The notes under the pieces were generated by a model that saw only the letters and a list, made by a program, of their open reading frames with translations, was not told the DNA's origin and searched no databases. DNA of 64,000 nucleotides, taken from the NCBI GenBank assembly GCA_029990175.1, contig JARKIP010000038.1:21955501-22019500 (forward strand). Direction: 5' to 3'. The translations under genes were made by a program, and so were the position numbers. Shown here one piece after another: positions 42,433 to 54,507 of the stretch. Source of the stretch: Petunia secreta (lineage: Eukaryota; Streptophyta; Magnoliopsida; Solanales; Solanaceae). The first letter of the stretch is position 1. Each line of letters opens with the position of its first letter.

Positions 42433-43225
42433 CTAACCTTTAATCCTAGTCCTCGACCTCCACGCTTTCCTACTAGCTAGGGTCATTATATCGTTGGGGA
42501 TCAGCAGGTGTGTCATGTCATGTCTATTCACATCGTTCCAATTCTTTCTTGGTCTACCCCTACCTCTCTGTAGACCCAGCCCTGTCAACACTCTCAACTC
42601 CTCACTGGCGCATCTGTGCTCCTCATTTGCACATGACTGAACTATTTCGACATCGTTTTCTGCATCTTGACCACCATTGAGGTCACTCATACCTTATGTG
42701 ATCATGTATGACCTCATTCATATTCTTATATATTTTAGTATTCCTACAGATCCATTTAAACATCCTCATTTTAGCTACCTTCTTCTTATGAATGTGTGTG
42801 TTCTTGACTGGCCAACACTTTGTACAGTACGGCATAGTTGGTCTAACAATCACTCTATAGAACTTTTCTTTAAATTTCGGTGACACATTATTATCGCATA
42901 GAATACCGGATGCGAGCCTCGACCATTTCATCCACTCTGCCTCAATACGATGTGTGACATCCTCGTTGATCTCCTAATTTCCTTGGGTTATCGACCCAAG
43001 ATACCTAAAGTTTGCTCTTATAGGAATAACTTGTGTCTCAATCCTCACTTTCCTATCTGATGAGGTGCACCGCTGTGAACTTCCATTCCATGTACTATGT
43101 CTTACTCATGCTCACGCTAAAAACTTTAGACTCTTGAGTTTGCCTCCAAACTTCTACCCTGTAATTATCTATGTCGCATATCTCGTATATTAAAACTATA
43201 TCATCTACGTACCTTGGATTATCTG
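42433..43225 (-). mobile_element. RTE-type LINE, 3' coding fragment
   Basis: On the minus strand it starts near RYVDDIVLIYE (a changed form of the RTE catalytic box F-A-D-D) at about 43215, then LEVWRQT-like sequence, MKWSRLASGILCDN, KEKFYRVIVRPTM, KMRMFKWICRNTK and RGRPRKNWNDVNRHDM to SRKAWRSRTRIKG and stop at about 42433. It lacks the long 3' UTR seen in the other fragment. Confidence 0.85.
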
Positions 43226-45748
43226 TTAGAGAAAGTTGCCACTCGATCATGCCACCAGCTCGCTAGGTTGTTGCTCTCTTTTCGCGGGTTTGGTAGACTT
43301 TCTGTTGATTCTTTTGTCAATTGATCAGACAACTTTTAAATTTTTAATGCACGTTCCTAATAGTGATTTGTGTTTTAATTTCTTATCTAAGCAACCCCTA
43401 TGTTGTACTTTATATGTTTCCGTTAATGCGACTTGCTTTTTTAGAAAAGGAACTGTTCCTAGGTCTTTTAATTAAATAGTAATATTATATTATTCTTTAT
43501 AATATTACACAAATATTATGATATTTTAAGAATTACAAGTTTTAAAAAATCGTTCTTTTTCTTGCAACTCACGCATAACCAAATAAAATCACATAAAATT
43601 GAAATTGAGAGGTACAAGACCATTCAACGTCAAATCATGATACATAGAAAAAAAAAGGAAAAAATGAAGAATTCAAGTATCATGTAATAGCCATATAATC
43701 GACTAGATTGAGCTTATAGTAGGTAAAAATTTAATCGCTGATGTCTACATTATTTATTGACGAGTTTAACTAACATGTGCCCATGTAAACAAATTTTTTA
43801 TACCGTCGGCTAATTTAAAGTATATTACAAGTAATTTTTTGAGTATTCTTATTTTTTTTAATATTTTCTAGCCAATAGTTAATCTAGCAAAGAAAATTGA
43901 CCAATGGTTGAGTCACGATTGAAGAATTGACCTTCAAGAATCACAATGATAAAAACTAGCATGTATTTGATATCTTGTGCAATAAAAAAAGCACACCGAC
44001 TTGGTCAAAACAGTGGCATAATTAAAATTTAAATATTAGTAAAACAAGTTACAATACTTGAAAATCTATTTGTAATAAGCTTTAAATTAGTCGATGATGT
44101 AAAAATAATTTTATACCGTCAATGTATATATTTTAAACTCATTTATTGATATAAAAATATATATTAATTAATAATGAATTAAAAAAGAATATGTCCGAAT
44201 ACATTATATTTATTTATAGATCTGATATAAATATATCCTATATAAAGTAGTTAAACAAAACTAGTACACTTGGCTAAAATGGGATAAGAGCCGACAACGG
44301 CGTAGACAATATTGTAGTGCTTGCGGCGGACAATAATTTTGATAAGTTCGGCCGACAAAACTCATCGCCTGATTTATTTATATAGGCATGTGTCCTATTT
44401 CGCATTTATTTATGGCTAGTGGTCCTTGATCCTTATCAAACTAGAACGACAAATGGACGAACGGGGGAGGGAAGAAGATAATGCTCATTTGAGATTTTTC
44501 AATTGATTGAACTGGCTCTTCTATTTTGTCCTTTTATTATAATAGAGCGACATAAATGACATATATGCATATTGATAATAATATTTTATAGACTTTTATA
44601 TTCCATAAGTTCCTTTTTGAGCTTTGCTATAATGCATCCAGTTGCTATGGTCACTGCAAGGCTCTTGACCTTTTGTGTACTTGTGGCCTTGTAATTGCAA
44701 TTGCTTCCAGACTTCCAGTTAGTGTGAGTAGGAAAAAATGATTAAGCACTTTCAAACAGGAACAGTGGGTTTGTCTCATTTTACACAATAAATATCTCAT
44801 CTCAAATAAATTGTTGTCGTTTATATAAATTCCTACTTATTATATTTTCCATTTAAGTTTATCTTAAGTCAACATTATACAAGTAAAATAAAAAGTGATA
44901 ACATTCTCTACATTTTAAACAAGCATAATAATCTCTAATTTAGTTAAGTGACTGATTTTAGAAAGTATAGGACCTAATAAAGTGATAAACGCACTAACAC
45001 AATTAAAATGTATTCTCAACTAATTGGTATTACTTATACATTTGCTTTCTTCGATTATGATCTAGGTTATTCAAGACAATGTCTTTTGATGTGACTTTTG
45101 GTGTATCTTGCTGCTTTTAACACTTTCACTAATCACCAAAATTTTCTCCCTTTCAGACCAATAGAATAGAGTATAAACATGTCTAAACCATCTCAAATAT
45201 ATTATTATATTTAATTCTCAAATATGAGCTACTTGCACCTTCCGGCGAATGTGGTCATTTTTTAAGTTACTAAGACCACGCATCCAAAAACTTCCCTAGG
45301 ACAATCATTTGTGGATGTATGGGATGCAACAATCCAACATTTACTCATGTATAATATTGTTGGTCTAATAATAACTAGTTATTATGTATAACTTATCTTT
45401 CACTTGGGCAGACATTCTTCTATTGCAAAACATCTCGATACCACTTTTCCATCACAACTGTTATCTTAATAAAATGCGTAGAGAATTACATATGATATGA
45501 GTAAATAAACCACGAGATCTTTGTAGAATTATTTTCTTCGTTCAGCTTATAACTAGTTATAAGGTATTTCCTCTCGTAAAGTAAGTAAATGAATAATTAT
45601 GAAGTACGAATGATAGCTAGACCCTACTTTTCCATTTATTTTGTGTTCGAGCCAATTTGAGTGTACCTCAACCAATTCTATCAAATATATATCACCTCCA
45701 AACAGTACCAGGTACCAAATAATCTACCCACCAAAATTTAGATATATA
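43226..45748. other. long AT-rich intergenic stretch, no gene seen
   Basis: Neither strand shows a convincing frame, splice pattern or element boundary. A short GC-richer patch at about 44285-44385 (GCCGACAACGGCG, GGCCGACAAAAC) stands out but has no recognised identity. Confidence 0.5.
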
Positions 45749-46303
45749 GAGCCTGTTTGGGTGGGCTTAAAAGTAGGTTAGCTTGTTTAGGTGTTTGATT
45801 ATGGTTAAAAATTCAACTTATTTTAAGCCAAATAAGTAAAAAGTAACTTATGGCTTTTTACTTAAAAATCTATATGGTTTGACCATATTTTTTTACTTAT
45901 CTATCCCTAATATATATTTATAATTCCAAAAATGCCCTCCAAACTAAAGCCCTAATTAAGTATGGATAACTACTAATTGTATGGATAATTTATATTAACT
46001 ATTAAAAATTATCTAATATAATCATTATATAATTAAAAACGTATTGCAGAAACAAATTATTTTATATTTCATACAATTAGAACCAATTTTTTTTAAATAA
46101 TGAGCTTATTTATTGTGTTAACAGTTTTAGGGATATTTTCGTCATTTTAATAAAAAAAAATATGCTTATCAACACTTTTTACCAAACACTTCAACAATTT
46201 TTTTTCAGCTTAAGCACTTCTATCCAAACATGTAACTGCTTATTTTTAAAATAAGTAAAAGTGTGCTTAAAAGCTACTTATTTAAGCCCACCCAAACGGG
46301 GCC
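45749..46303. mobile_element. MITE with about 30-bp terminal inverted repeats
   Basis: The left end GTTTGGGTGGGCTTAA and right end TTAAGCCCACCCAAAC are exact inverses, and similarity extends inward (AAGTAGGTTAGC, GCTACTT). ATA flanks both ends, too short to be decisive. The superfamily is uncertain (hAT or PIF/Harbinger). There is no coding. Confidence 0.8.
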
Positions 46304-47801
46304 ATAGATGGAAAGAAAGACTTAGTTTGTTGTGTCTCAAACTAGGATTTGAACCAAACCCTCGGTTTTCATCCCGCTTTATTGACCACTAAGTCGCACC
46401 CTAGTATTTTGTCTGCAATCTGAAGGCAGTATTTAGTCCAGAAATTAACATAGATAGCACACCAATCTCTGCCAAAACCAACGAAGACGAGCCACAAGGA
46501 AAAAAATTTCACCATGCGTCCTTAAAATTGAATGGTCCTGCCTTGTTATCCCTATTTAAGATGGTTTTAGCAAAATGCTCTGGGTTTCATCCGTAGGCAA
46601 CACTTCAAGTTATCAATCGACAAGTACTGCCTCTTAGGAAGAGATCAAAGGACAAGTATTGCTTGCGAGAATATGTGAAGAGATTGAACCCAAGCAGCAC
46701 TTCAAGTTATCTGGGAGAATGTAGGAAGAGCTTAAAGGTCAAGTGTTAGCCTATGCAAGAGGGTGTCAAAGGCAAGAGATGCCTCATGGACAGTACTTAC
46801 GAGAAAAGAAGGACCAAATACGGACGTCATTATAAGATTTCATAGCGGAATTTCTGTTCGGAATTTATTCATTAAACTTAACGGAAGTCATTTTTTATAA
46901 ACCACTGTTATGGTGTCATAGTTCTGCAATTCTCCCGCCACAAGAACTGCAGCTTGATCTAAAATCATACAACAAATAAAAGAGTTTTTTACACATATAT
47001 ACATATCTACACCTCTATATTATAAAAAATTTAATATTTTACAAATTACAACACATAGCACTATTTTTTCTAGCACCGCTTTCCATTTAATTTTTTCTCA
47101 TTTACACCATCTGAGTCCAAAGACTAAAGCAACAGGAAACCTCCACTGCCGGCGGCGCTGCCAAGCTCTGATCACCATTTCCGGCAACTAAATACACCTC
47201 TCGACGTAGTCTCAAGCCTCTCTACCTCGATCTACTCTCAAATTTTTTTAAATTCTCAACCATTTCGTGTAGATCGGAGATCAAAGATTTTGTTAAAAGC
47301 TTTTAGGGCAACCCTTTTGTCTTCTCCGGTAAAATTTTACATGTCTAGGTTCCTCTCACTCTCCTCTTTCACCTTATGTACTCCATTAGCCAAAATCAAC
47401 TCTCTTTGTTTCAAGCCGACTAGCAGTGAGTCAGTTTAAGTTCTTGTGTCGATACTCCGGCTCCATGTCACATTCTTTGTCGTCTTCTAGCTGAAACGAT
47501 CCTAGATGAGATCATTTTAGTTAGAAGACTGGTAAGACGATGGCTTTGGGGTTCGGAAGAGCTGTGATGAAGATGATGATATGGGGGATTGGGCGTCGAT
47601 TGAAAAGGTGTTGTGGTGGCGGTGCTTTGTTGCAGCATGGGTGTTGTGTGTGATAGTGACGGAGCTGTGAAGTTGTTGAGGCTATGGAAAGGCAACTATG
47701 GTGGCGTGAAGCTGGGAGGCAGTAGGGGACATGGCGTTTGATGGTTGTTTTAGCCGCTGTGATGCTGCGACGATGGTGTTAATTGTTATCTAGCTGAAAC
47801 A
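46304..47801. other. intergenic, no gene established
   Basis: The segment at about 47100-47340 is GC-richer (GCCGGCGGCGCTGCC) and resembles the 5' leader of some Mutator-like elements. I could not match inverted ends for it. The nearby minus-strand frame at 47468-47695 is proline/serine/threonine-rich and looks non-coding. Confidence 0.4.
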
Positions 47802-48245
47802 CTCTGAAACAGCGTTGAAACAGCGCTGAAACAGCACTGAAACAGTCTGAAACAGCGGTGAAACAGTCTGAAAGAGCACTGATACAACGAGATACAGTTA
47901 GATACGGAGCAAAAATATTGCAGATACAGCGAGATACAACGAGATGGAGCGCTGAAACAGTCTAAAATAGCTAGTGAAAAAGTCTGAAACAAAATAAAAA
48001 ATAATGTGAAACAACGCAAAAAAAATGGTGAAATAGTTCAGAAATAGTGAGAAACAACGCACAAACAGGATGAAAAAATGCTGAAAACAGCTAGATATAT
48101 TCTAAAGGCAGTTAGATACGATGCAAAATAGTGCAGATACAACAAGATACGGCGAGATACGAGGTGGCTGGTAGTTGAGATACTTTGAGATACGAGGTGG
48201 TTGGTAGTAGGGATATATCGAGATACAACGAGATACGAGGTGGTT
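47802..48245. repeat. degenerate minisatellite (CTGAAACAGN / GAGATACAACN units)
   Basis: A run of 10-13-bp units, first CTGAAACAGCG-like (47802-47870, again at 47950-48060), then GAGATACAACGAGATACG-like (to 48245). The open frame on the minus strand here (Phe/Cys/Ser-rich) is a by-product of the repeat and not a gene. Confidence 0.75.
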
Positions 48246-48478
48246 GGGGAGGGAAGGAGGAAAAGTGAAATTGGGGAAAATGGGAGGAAGAATGTAAGAT
48301 TTTGCTATGTTATGGGGGAAATGGGAGGAAAAATATAATGTTTTGCTATGTTATGCTATATTTTGCTATGTTTTATAATTAATTTTTCCTTCCTCTATAT
48401 TTAGTGATTTTGCTAAAATATTACTAATAAATAACTTCTAAAAATTATACTTTTCTATAAAAATTCCCAAATAAAAGG

Positions 48479-48777
48479 TAAAAATTTCACGTTAGAGCCT
48501 ATTTTGGCTCCCCATTTAGGATTTAGTCAATTCTTAAATATTTATTTAATTTTTAACCACCATGTTGAACTTTAAACCTTCATGGTCCATGTGTAACTTT
48601 AAACCTTCATGTATGAAGTTGAACTTCATACCTGAAGGTCTTTAGTTAAGACCCTAAGGTTTGAAGTTAAGACCTGAAGGTCTGTATTCAAACCTGGTGA
48701 CTAAAACAACATAGTTTAAACATTTGGCTAAAACCTAAATGGGACACCTAAAAGTAGGCTCTTTGTGCACTTCCCCT
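48479..48777. mobile_element. Mutator-like MITE with perfect 10-bp target duplication
   Basis: 299 bp flanked by AAATAAAAGG on both sides (48469-48478 and 48778-48787). The inverted ends share AGAGCCTA and CCCATTTAGG. The 9-11-bp target size is typical of Mutator-like elements. There is no coding. A perfect palindrome lies in its middle. Confidence 0.88.
48612..48630. repeat. perfect palindrome inside the MITE
   Basis: TATGAAGTT and AACTTCATA flank a single G, giving a 9-bp perfect stem. Related TTCAACTTCATAC-type motifs recur on both sides. Confidence 0.85.
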
Positions 48778-48787
48778 AAATAAAAGG

Positions 48788-49129
48788 GGAGAGAATGTTA
48801 GACCTGCCTATCTATTCATACACCAAGTTTGAGTTGAGGACAGGCATTTACATAAAAACTATGCTCTACTACGGTTTCCCGTATTTGATTCTGTGGACAA
48901 GAAAACTGACGAGAGAAGAGGAAAGAATCGTACATTGTGTGAACACAACACCTAAAAGCTATTTGGTTACTCAACAATTTGAAGAGGCTAATAGGATGAA
49001 GTCGCCTCTTCTTGATCCTGGCAGGCCAACAATCTAAACTGAATCCCATGAACAATAATAAGATATTGAAGAATGCACATTGGCTACAGTACTTCATCTT
49101 GATGAATGAAAGAGTGGCCTCTCTGAAAT
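48788..49129 (-). other. 3' flank of the CPK13-like gene
   Basis: Presumed 3' UTR and downstream DNA of the kinase gene. On the minus strand an AATAAT-like signal lies near 49050. No other feature was seen. Confidence 0.45.
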
Positions 49130-52100
49130 TCACTCATTTCCCAAGTTAAGTGAACCGTCCTTCATTAGCTTCACACTTAAACTATTAAACCTCCCTCTTG
49201 AGTAATGTCGAGAAGCCTTTCTCCAATCCGTCCCAGTTTTCATCATGGCTGCAAATTCGTCATAGCTGATGCGCCCGTCCTGCAAAATGAAAAGATAAGA
49301 TAAAAGTATTCGTCCTACTCTATATTCATCTTAAGTTGCAGCGGATTTGTATACTGATTGGTCTGTTTACCTTATCCGTATCAACTTCCTGGAAGATGTC
49401 ATTAGCAATATTGGTACAGTCATCTGATCCATCCTCCATCAATGCATCCCGCAGCTCACCTGGTTCGATATAACCATTGCCATCCTTATCGAAGAAGGAG
49501 AAAGCCCTATGCAGATGTTCATCATTTGCCATCCTTCGAAGATGGAGTGAAATGGCAATAAATTCCCCATAGTCCAGAGTCCCATTCCCGTTAATATCAA
49601 TCTGTTAGAATAAACCGACCTTATTAATATTTGTGGCATTGTCAATTAAACTTTTATCGTTTTACTCTCCATTCTGCCATTTTTCTTTTCATTTGTTCTA
49701 TTAGGATAGACGATAAGATCCTAGAACAAGAAGATTGGTCAAATATATTAAAGTCTAAAACAAGTACTAGAGCAAGAGGCAATATACACATAATGGAGGC
49801 GGCTCTGTAACTTTCTTCTTTATAATGAAAAGAGAAATAACTGAGGTATCTATAACATTAACATGTTAGATGATAAGGATTGCATATATTATCAGCACTT
49901 CAATACCACGGAGGCAATATACACATAATGGAGGAGGCTCTATAACTTTCTTCTTTATAATGAAAAGAGAAATAACTGAGGTATCTATAACATTAACATG
50001 TTAGATGATAAGGATTGCATATATTATCAGCACATCAATACCACGAGCAAGGTCATGCATTCGTCAAACCAGGGTAAAACTCGGATACTGTGACTCAATT
50101 GTTTTTTCATCAACAGGCTGTACTCATAAGCAAGGTCATGCATTCGTTAAACTAGGGTAGAACTCTAATATTGAGACTCAATTGTTTTTTTCATCAAGGA
50201 ACAGGTAGGTGTACTCACAGCTTCAACAAGCATCTTCACTTCAGATTCAGCCAGCTGTGAATTGACTAACTGAAGTCCGGCTTTTAATTCTTCAACAGAA
50301 ACAATACCATCATTATCAGTATCTATCTTGCTAAACATTTCTTTGAGGTCTTCAACTTCTTCATTGGACAAGAAATCAGCAATCACCTGCATAATAATAC
50401 CTTTTAGTGTTTCCAAGAGCACGAATGTCAAGTATAGTTCAAAAAATTGTATAAGTAATTAACTAACCTTCAAAGCTTTCCTCTTAAATCTATTCATCAG
50501 GGCGAACTGCTTAAGTCTTGACTTGACCATATCTCCAAGAGGAACATTTGGAGCCTTCTTAGCATTTTGAAGCCACGGATGTTCTACAAGAGAGAATGTT
50601 CATTACAGAAAATACAAGAAAACCACCTTCAAGCTTCGAAATGGAGGTTATTTGCCGATTTTCCACATCTTAATTTGTTTCTTCAAATTCAGGTGTCCAT
50701 TTATTGTATACCGCAGCAGTCATAAAACTAAGAAAGTCAAAGGTTCATCCAAAACAACACCTCAGGAAGTCCCAATTGAAGTAGTTTGCAAGACAAATAT
50801 GAAGTGCTATTTCTTTCTTTACATTTCTCCATTGTTAATTATTTTATTCAGTTTTAGCTTCACCCTTTTACAAGTTTTCTAAAAGTTCATCAGTTCCTCC
50901 AACCCCCCCTCCCCACGCTCCCTTCCACCCCCCACCCCAAAAAAAAAAAAAAAGAGTTGCTCGCACATCTCCATAATCTTCTCTTACATTTTAAGCTTCA
51001 TCGGGGCAAAACATAGTGATATACAAGCAAGAGAAGGCAAACAAGGTACCAAGAGCACCTCTTAGGCATTGGAGAGAAGTGTGAACCACATATTAGTTTA
51101 GATAGTCAAACCAATGTAAAAAAGGTATAGGACATTCATCACATGGTATTTAGCCTGTTTCTGCCATTGTTCAATTTCGACATTGCTGAGATCTCATACC
51201 TCACTTACTGAACCCTAAGACTGGCTTAGTACATGGTCAAAATATGATATTTTAGCAAGACATCACTTTGATGCAGGTAATATGTAAAGCACGTGCATTT
51301 TTGCTCGAACAATCCAAAGCATGCATGTTCCCTCACTAAGTTCCCTAAAAACTGTGTTCTATGGTGAGGCAACGGTTTTCTCAAAACCAAACCAGAGCAT
51401 ATAAAACCCAACTTACCGAGTACTTGTTTTGCAGTCAGTCGTAGCTTAGCATCTGGCTCCAGCATTTGCCGTACAATATCCTTAGCACCGTCTGAAATAC
51501 TTGGCCAGGGCTCACGCTTGAAATCTATTTGCCCACGTAAGATGGCCTGGGCAACTCCTTGTTCAGATTCTGCAACAAAAGGGTCCCTTTAATCAAATAA
51601 GAGAAAGAAGGCACGTGAGAGTGTACAGATGAATGTAAGAGGGGAAGGGATAATCAAATGTGGGAAGTCAATTTACCTGCCCAAAATGGAGGAACCCCAC
51701 ATAACAGAATATATAAAATGACTCCTGCACTCCATATATCTATTTCTGGTCCATAGTTCCGCTTGAGCACTTCTGGAGCCATATAATAAGGGCTTCCAAC
51801 TATTTCAGAGAACTTCTCACCTAAAGCCACAGATCTTTCAAGATTAAACATGATTTAAGTTGTAGAAATGAAAAAATCAAAATGTTAAATGAAAATTGCC
51901 TACACTAGTCACAGTTTTGGTAGAAAAACAACTCGAGAAGTTGGGATCAAACAACTGATGCGACCAGAACAGTCATCTTTTAGTAACAGAGAAAGAGAAT
52001 CAATTTAAATGTCCACTCCATGTCAAAGTTAGCTTAGCTATAGGCCTAAGTCACGCTTCAGAAGTAATAGGAGAGATGTTCCTTACAAAGTTTACAACCT

Positions 52101-54507
52101 TCTGTATTTGAGGGAGAGAATTATGTAACCTAATGTAAACGACGCTTGAGCTATCAAATATTTGTATACCCACCCCTTCCCAGTCCCCCCCTCCCAAAAC
52201 AAGATGGTTCCTACTTCAATTTGGCCAGCAATAGTCGCATGTATCCCATGTATATTGTGTCTATGATGAAGACAGTACGTCAATTCATGTCATCAACCAA
52301 TTGCTCGAGCATAGGGCTCACAATGTGGAAATTCATGTCATCACCAATTGCATGATGCCATCCTTTATGTTATTCATTCGTTGTAGCTCATCCATAACCA
52401 GAGCACAGAAGAAGATACAGGATAACAAACAATTATATCTTTCCTTTCTTAATTTTTGCAAATGTTCGCCCCATTACAGGAAATTGTTTTTCGATGCATT
52501 CAACAAGGATTCTTCTGCATACCCAAGCATCAGAAATTTGTCAAAAATAAATTGAAGGTGCATTTAAAAATTGCAATTTCAACCAGATCACTTCTTCAAT
52601 TAGCGATGCAAACATCAATTAGAGCTAGCCAGACACATCAATAACTTCTTTGCATTACTCAGAGCTTCCAGTAGTAAAAACCAAGCACACAAGAGTTTCC
52701 CAATACAAGCAGTTCTTCAATGTAGCCTATATCAAGCACTTCTCACAAGTTGGAGACCAAGAAACTTCCTGTGACAGTCTTTTCTAAACCTTTTTCAACT
52801 AACACAATCCTATCAACACAAACTGAATAGAGAAAATATAGTGAGCTCCAACGCAAGCCCAAGATTCAGGCCATTACAAGCCCACTTCTCCAACATGATA
52901 CAAAAAATCTCAAGCCTCAAAAAAGCCTCATTACAATTGAAAGAAGCACAACCCTCTGTCTTCATGATAAGCGATTCCAGGCAACAATATTCCTTCATTT
53001 GTTTGCTAAATATATCCCCTTTCCTAACTAATCCAATTGCCATCAAAGCACACTATATCTCTATTCAACAATAGATTTCCGTCAAGCAAATAAAAGTTAG
53101 CATTTTTCCACAGCTAAATTGTTCGCTAGTTAGCTTGTTCTACATCAGATGAGTGTAAATGCAGGAGAAGGTTTTTGTTTACAGCATCAACTGATTACAA
53201 GACATTGCGTTTTGCAAGTTTATCATTTTTATTACCACAAGTTTACCAGGGATTCTTACACTAGGTTCTGTACACTGAACTTTCATGGTGACGTCAATAC
53301 ATTAACAATGGTCAACCAAGTCACATAGATCTATCTACACTTACAAAAAAAGAAAGGCACAGTTGCAGGGCACCATTAGCTGAACTTGCCTCCACTTTAG
53401 CACATAGCATCAATAATCACTAGACAACCCTATTACCATTCCCAAGCAAAATTGTACTAATTATCTGCTATGATTTCAGTTTCTTAATTTTACCTATTCA
53501 ATTGACCATGAGCCTCTTAGTTAGCAGGACATTCATCACATACTTAGAAGACATCAAGCCGTGAACATCACCAAAGAGCTCCTAACTCGTGCAGCCAAAA
53601 TTGCTAGTCGTGAAGCATGCTACTGGAATAACATTTTAGTCAAGTTAACCAACATTCCTTTTTTCATTTACATGATACCATTCCATTACCCAAAATAACG
53701 GATTCCCTCGTCTCACCATACATAAGATCAACTTATCAACACTTTCTAAGTCCAATTAACTAACATGACATCAGAATTTAAATCTTGAACAAAAAAATCA
53801 CTCAATTACCAACAACAGGTATGACAATTCAAACAACATAAATTTCATAATCGCAAGCCAATTAAAGCATCCTACGTACCCGGCTTGAAGAAAATCGACA
53901 AGCCAAAATCGATAGCTTTCAAAGGCGAATTCTCCTTCTTATTAGCAAACAAAAAGTTCTCAGGTTTCAAATCCCTATGAATCACACCATGCTTATGACA
54001 CATTTCCACAACCTCCAAAATCGTCCGCATCACATTGGCAGCAGCACGCTCGGTATAATGTCCCCTCGCCACGATCCTATCAAACAATTCCCCTCCTTCA
54101 CACAACTCCATAACCAAATGCACAGCATTCTCATCCTCCATTGCTTCCTTAAACTTCACGATACTCGAATTACAAGGCAAATGCTTCATTATCGCTACTT
54201 CTCGTCTTACATCTTCTACATCTACAGCTGTTCTTAATTTTCGCTTCGAAATCGACTTGCAAGCTAGTAATTCTCCCTTATTACTACGATCTATACACAA
54301 GTACGTTACTCCAAACTCACCTCTACCTAATTCCCTATCAATTATATACTTCTCTTCGATATTTTCGATGTTTTTATCGGGTAATACAGTGATCTGTTTC
54401 TGCTTGTTGCCGGAGTTTTTTCTCCGGCTGTGATCGGTGCCGGAGTAATTCGACGATTTTACGTCTTCTCTAGCTACAGCTGCTGGAGATCTACAACAAT
54501 TCCCCAT
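49130..54507 (-). CDS. CPK13: calcium-dependent protein kinase, CPK13 type
   Basis: Seven exons: 54507-53880, 51820-51677, 51569-51417, 50583-50468, 50386-50219, 49601-49371, 49279-49130. All junctions are GT/AG and phases close to 1590 bp (529 aa). Start MGNCCRSPAA carries Gly2 and Cys4/Cys5 for myristoylation and palmitoylation, so membrane attachment is likely. Kinase domain: glycine loop GRGEFGV (61-67), Lys84, HRDLKPEN (177-184), DFG (200-202), SPYYMAPEVL. The autoinhibitory junction is around EHPWLQNAKKAPNVPL to KRKALK. Four EF hands follow: DTDNDGIVSVEE, DINGNGTLDYGE, DKDGNGYIEPGE and DTDKDGRISYDE, ending LNLGNE. The MGNCCRSPAAVAREDVKS start is specific to the CPK13 type within the CPK7/8/10/13/32 subgroup. 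AtCPK13 is known to act in guard cells on potassium channels. Fully intact. Confidence 0.95.
49776..50045. repeat. 135-bp tandem duplication in CPK13 intron 5
   Basis: Two near-identical 135-bp units beginning GAGGCAATATACACATAATG lie head to tail with only a few substitutions. They do not touch exon sequence. Confidence 0.9.
50046..50218. repeat. about 85-bp tandem duplication next to the exon 5 donor
   Basis: AGCAAGGTCATGCATTCGT starts both units (50046 and 50129). The unit nearer exon 5 ends at the true donor (GTGAGTAC on the minus strand). The other ends in ATGAGTAC, a broken copy of the donor. Confidence 0.8.
50902..50938 (-). promoter_or_regulatory. G-quadruplex-prone tract in CPK13 intron 3
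   Basis: On the transcribed (minus-sense) strand there are five G runs of three to six within 37 bases (GGGG, GGGGGG, GGG, GGGG, GGGGGG). They would be present in the pre-mRNA. A regulatory role is inferred only. Confidence 0.5.
52169..52196 (-). promoter_or_regulatory. G-quadruplex-prone tract in CPK13 intron 1
   Basis: On the sense strand of the gene: GGGAGGGGGGG, GGG, GGGG, GGG within 28 bases. Same inference as for intron 3. Confidence 0.45.

Noticed and set aside
47786..48019. Minus-strand Phe/Cys-rich frame as a small protein
   Set aside because: It is produced by translating the CTGAAACAG-type repeat and has no other support.
46900..48478. Large Mutator-like element around the minisatellite
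   Set aside because: The leader-like GC patch and CATAGCA motifs were suggestive, but I could not pair inverted ends or a target duplication.
52092..53074. Short frames within CPK13 intron 1 as additional exons
   Set aside because: The seven-exon model closes in phase and matches the expected length. These frames show no kinase or EF-hand sequence.
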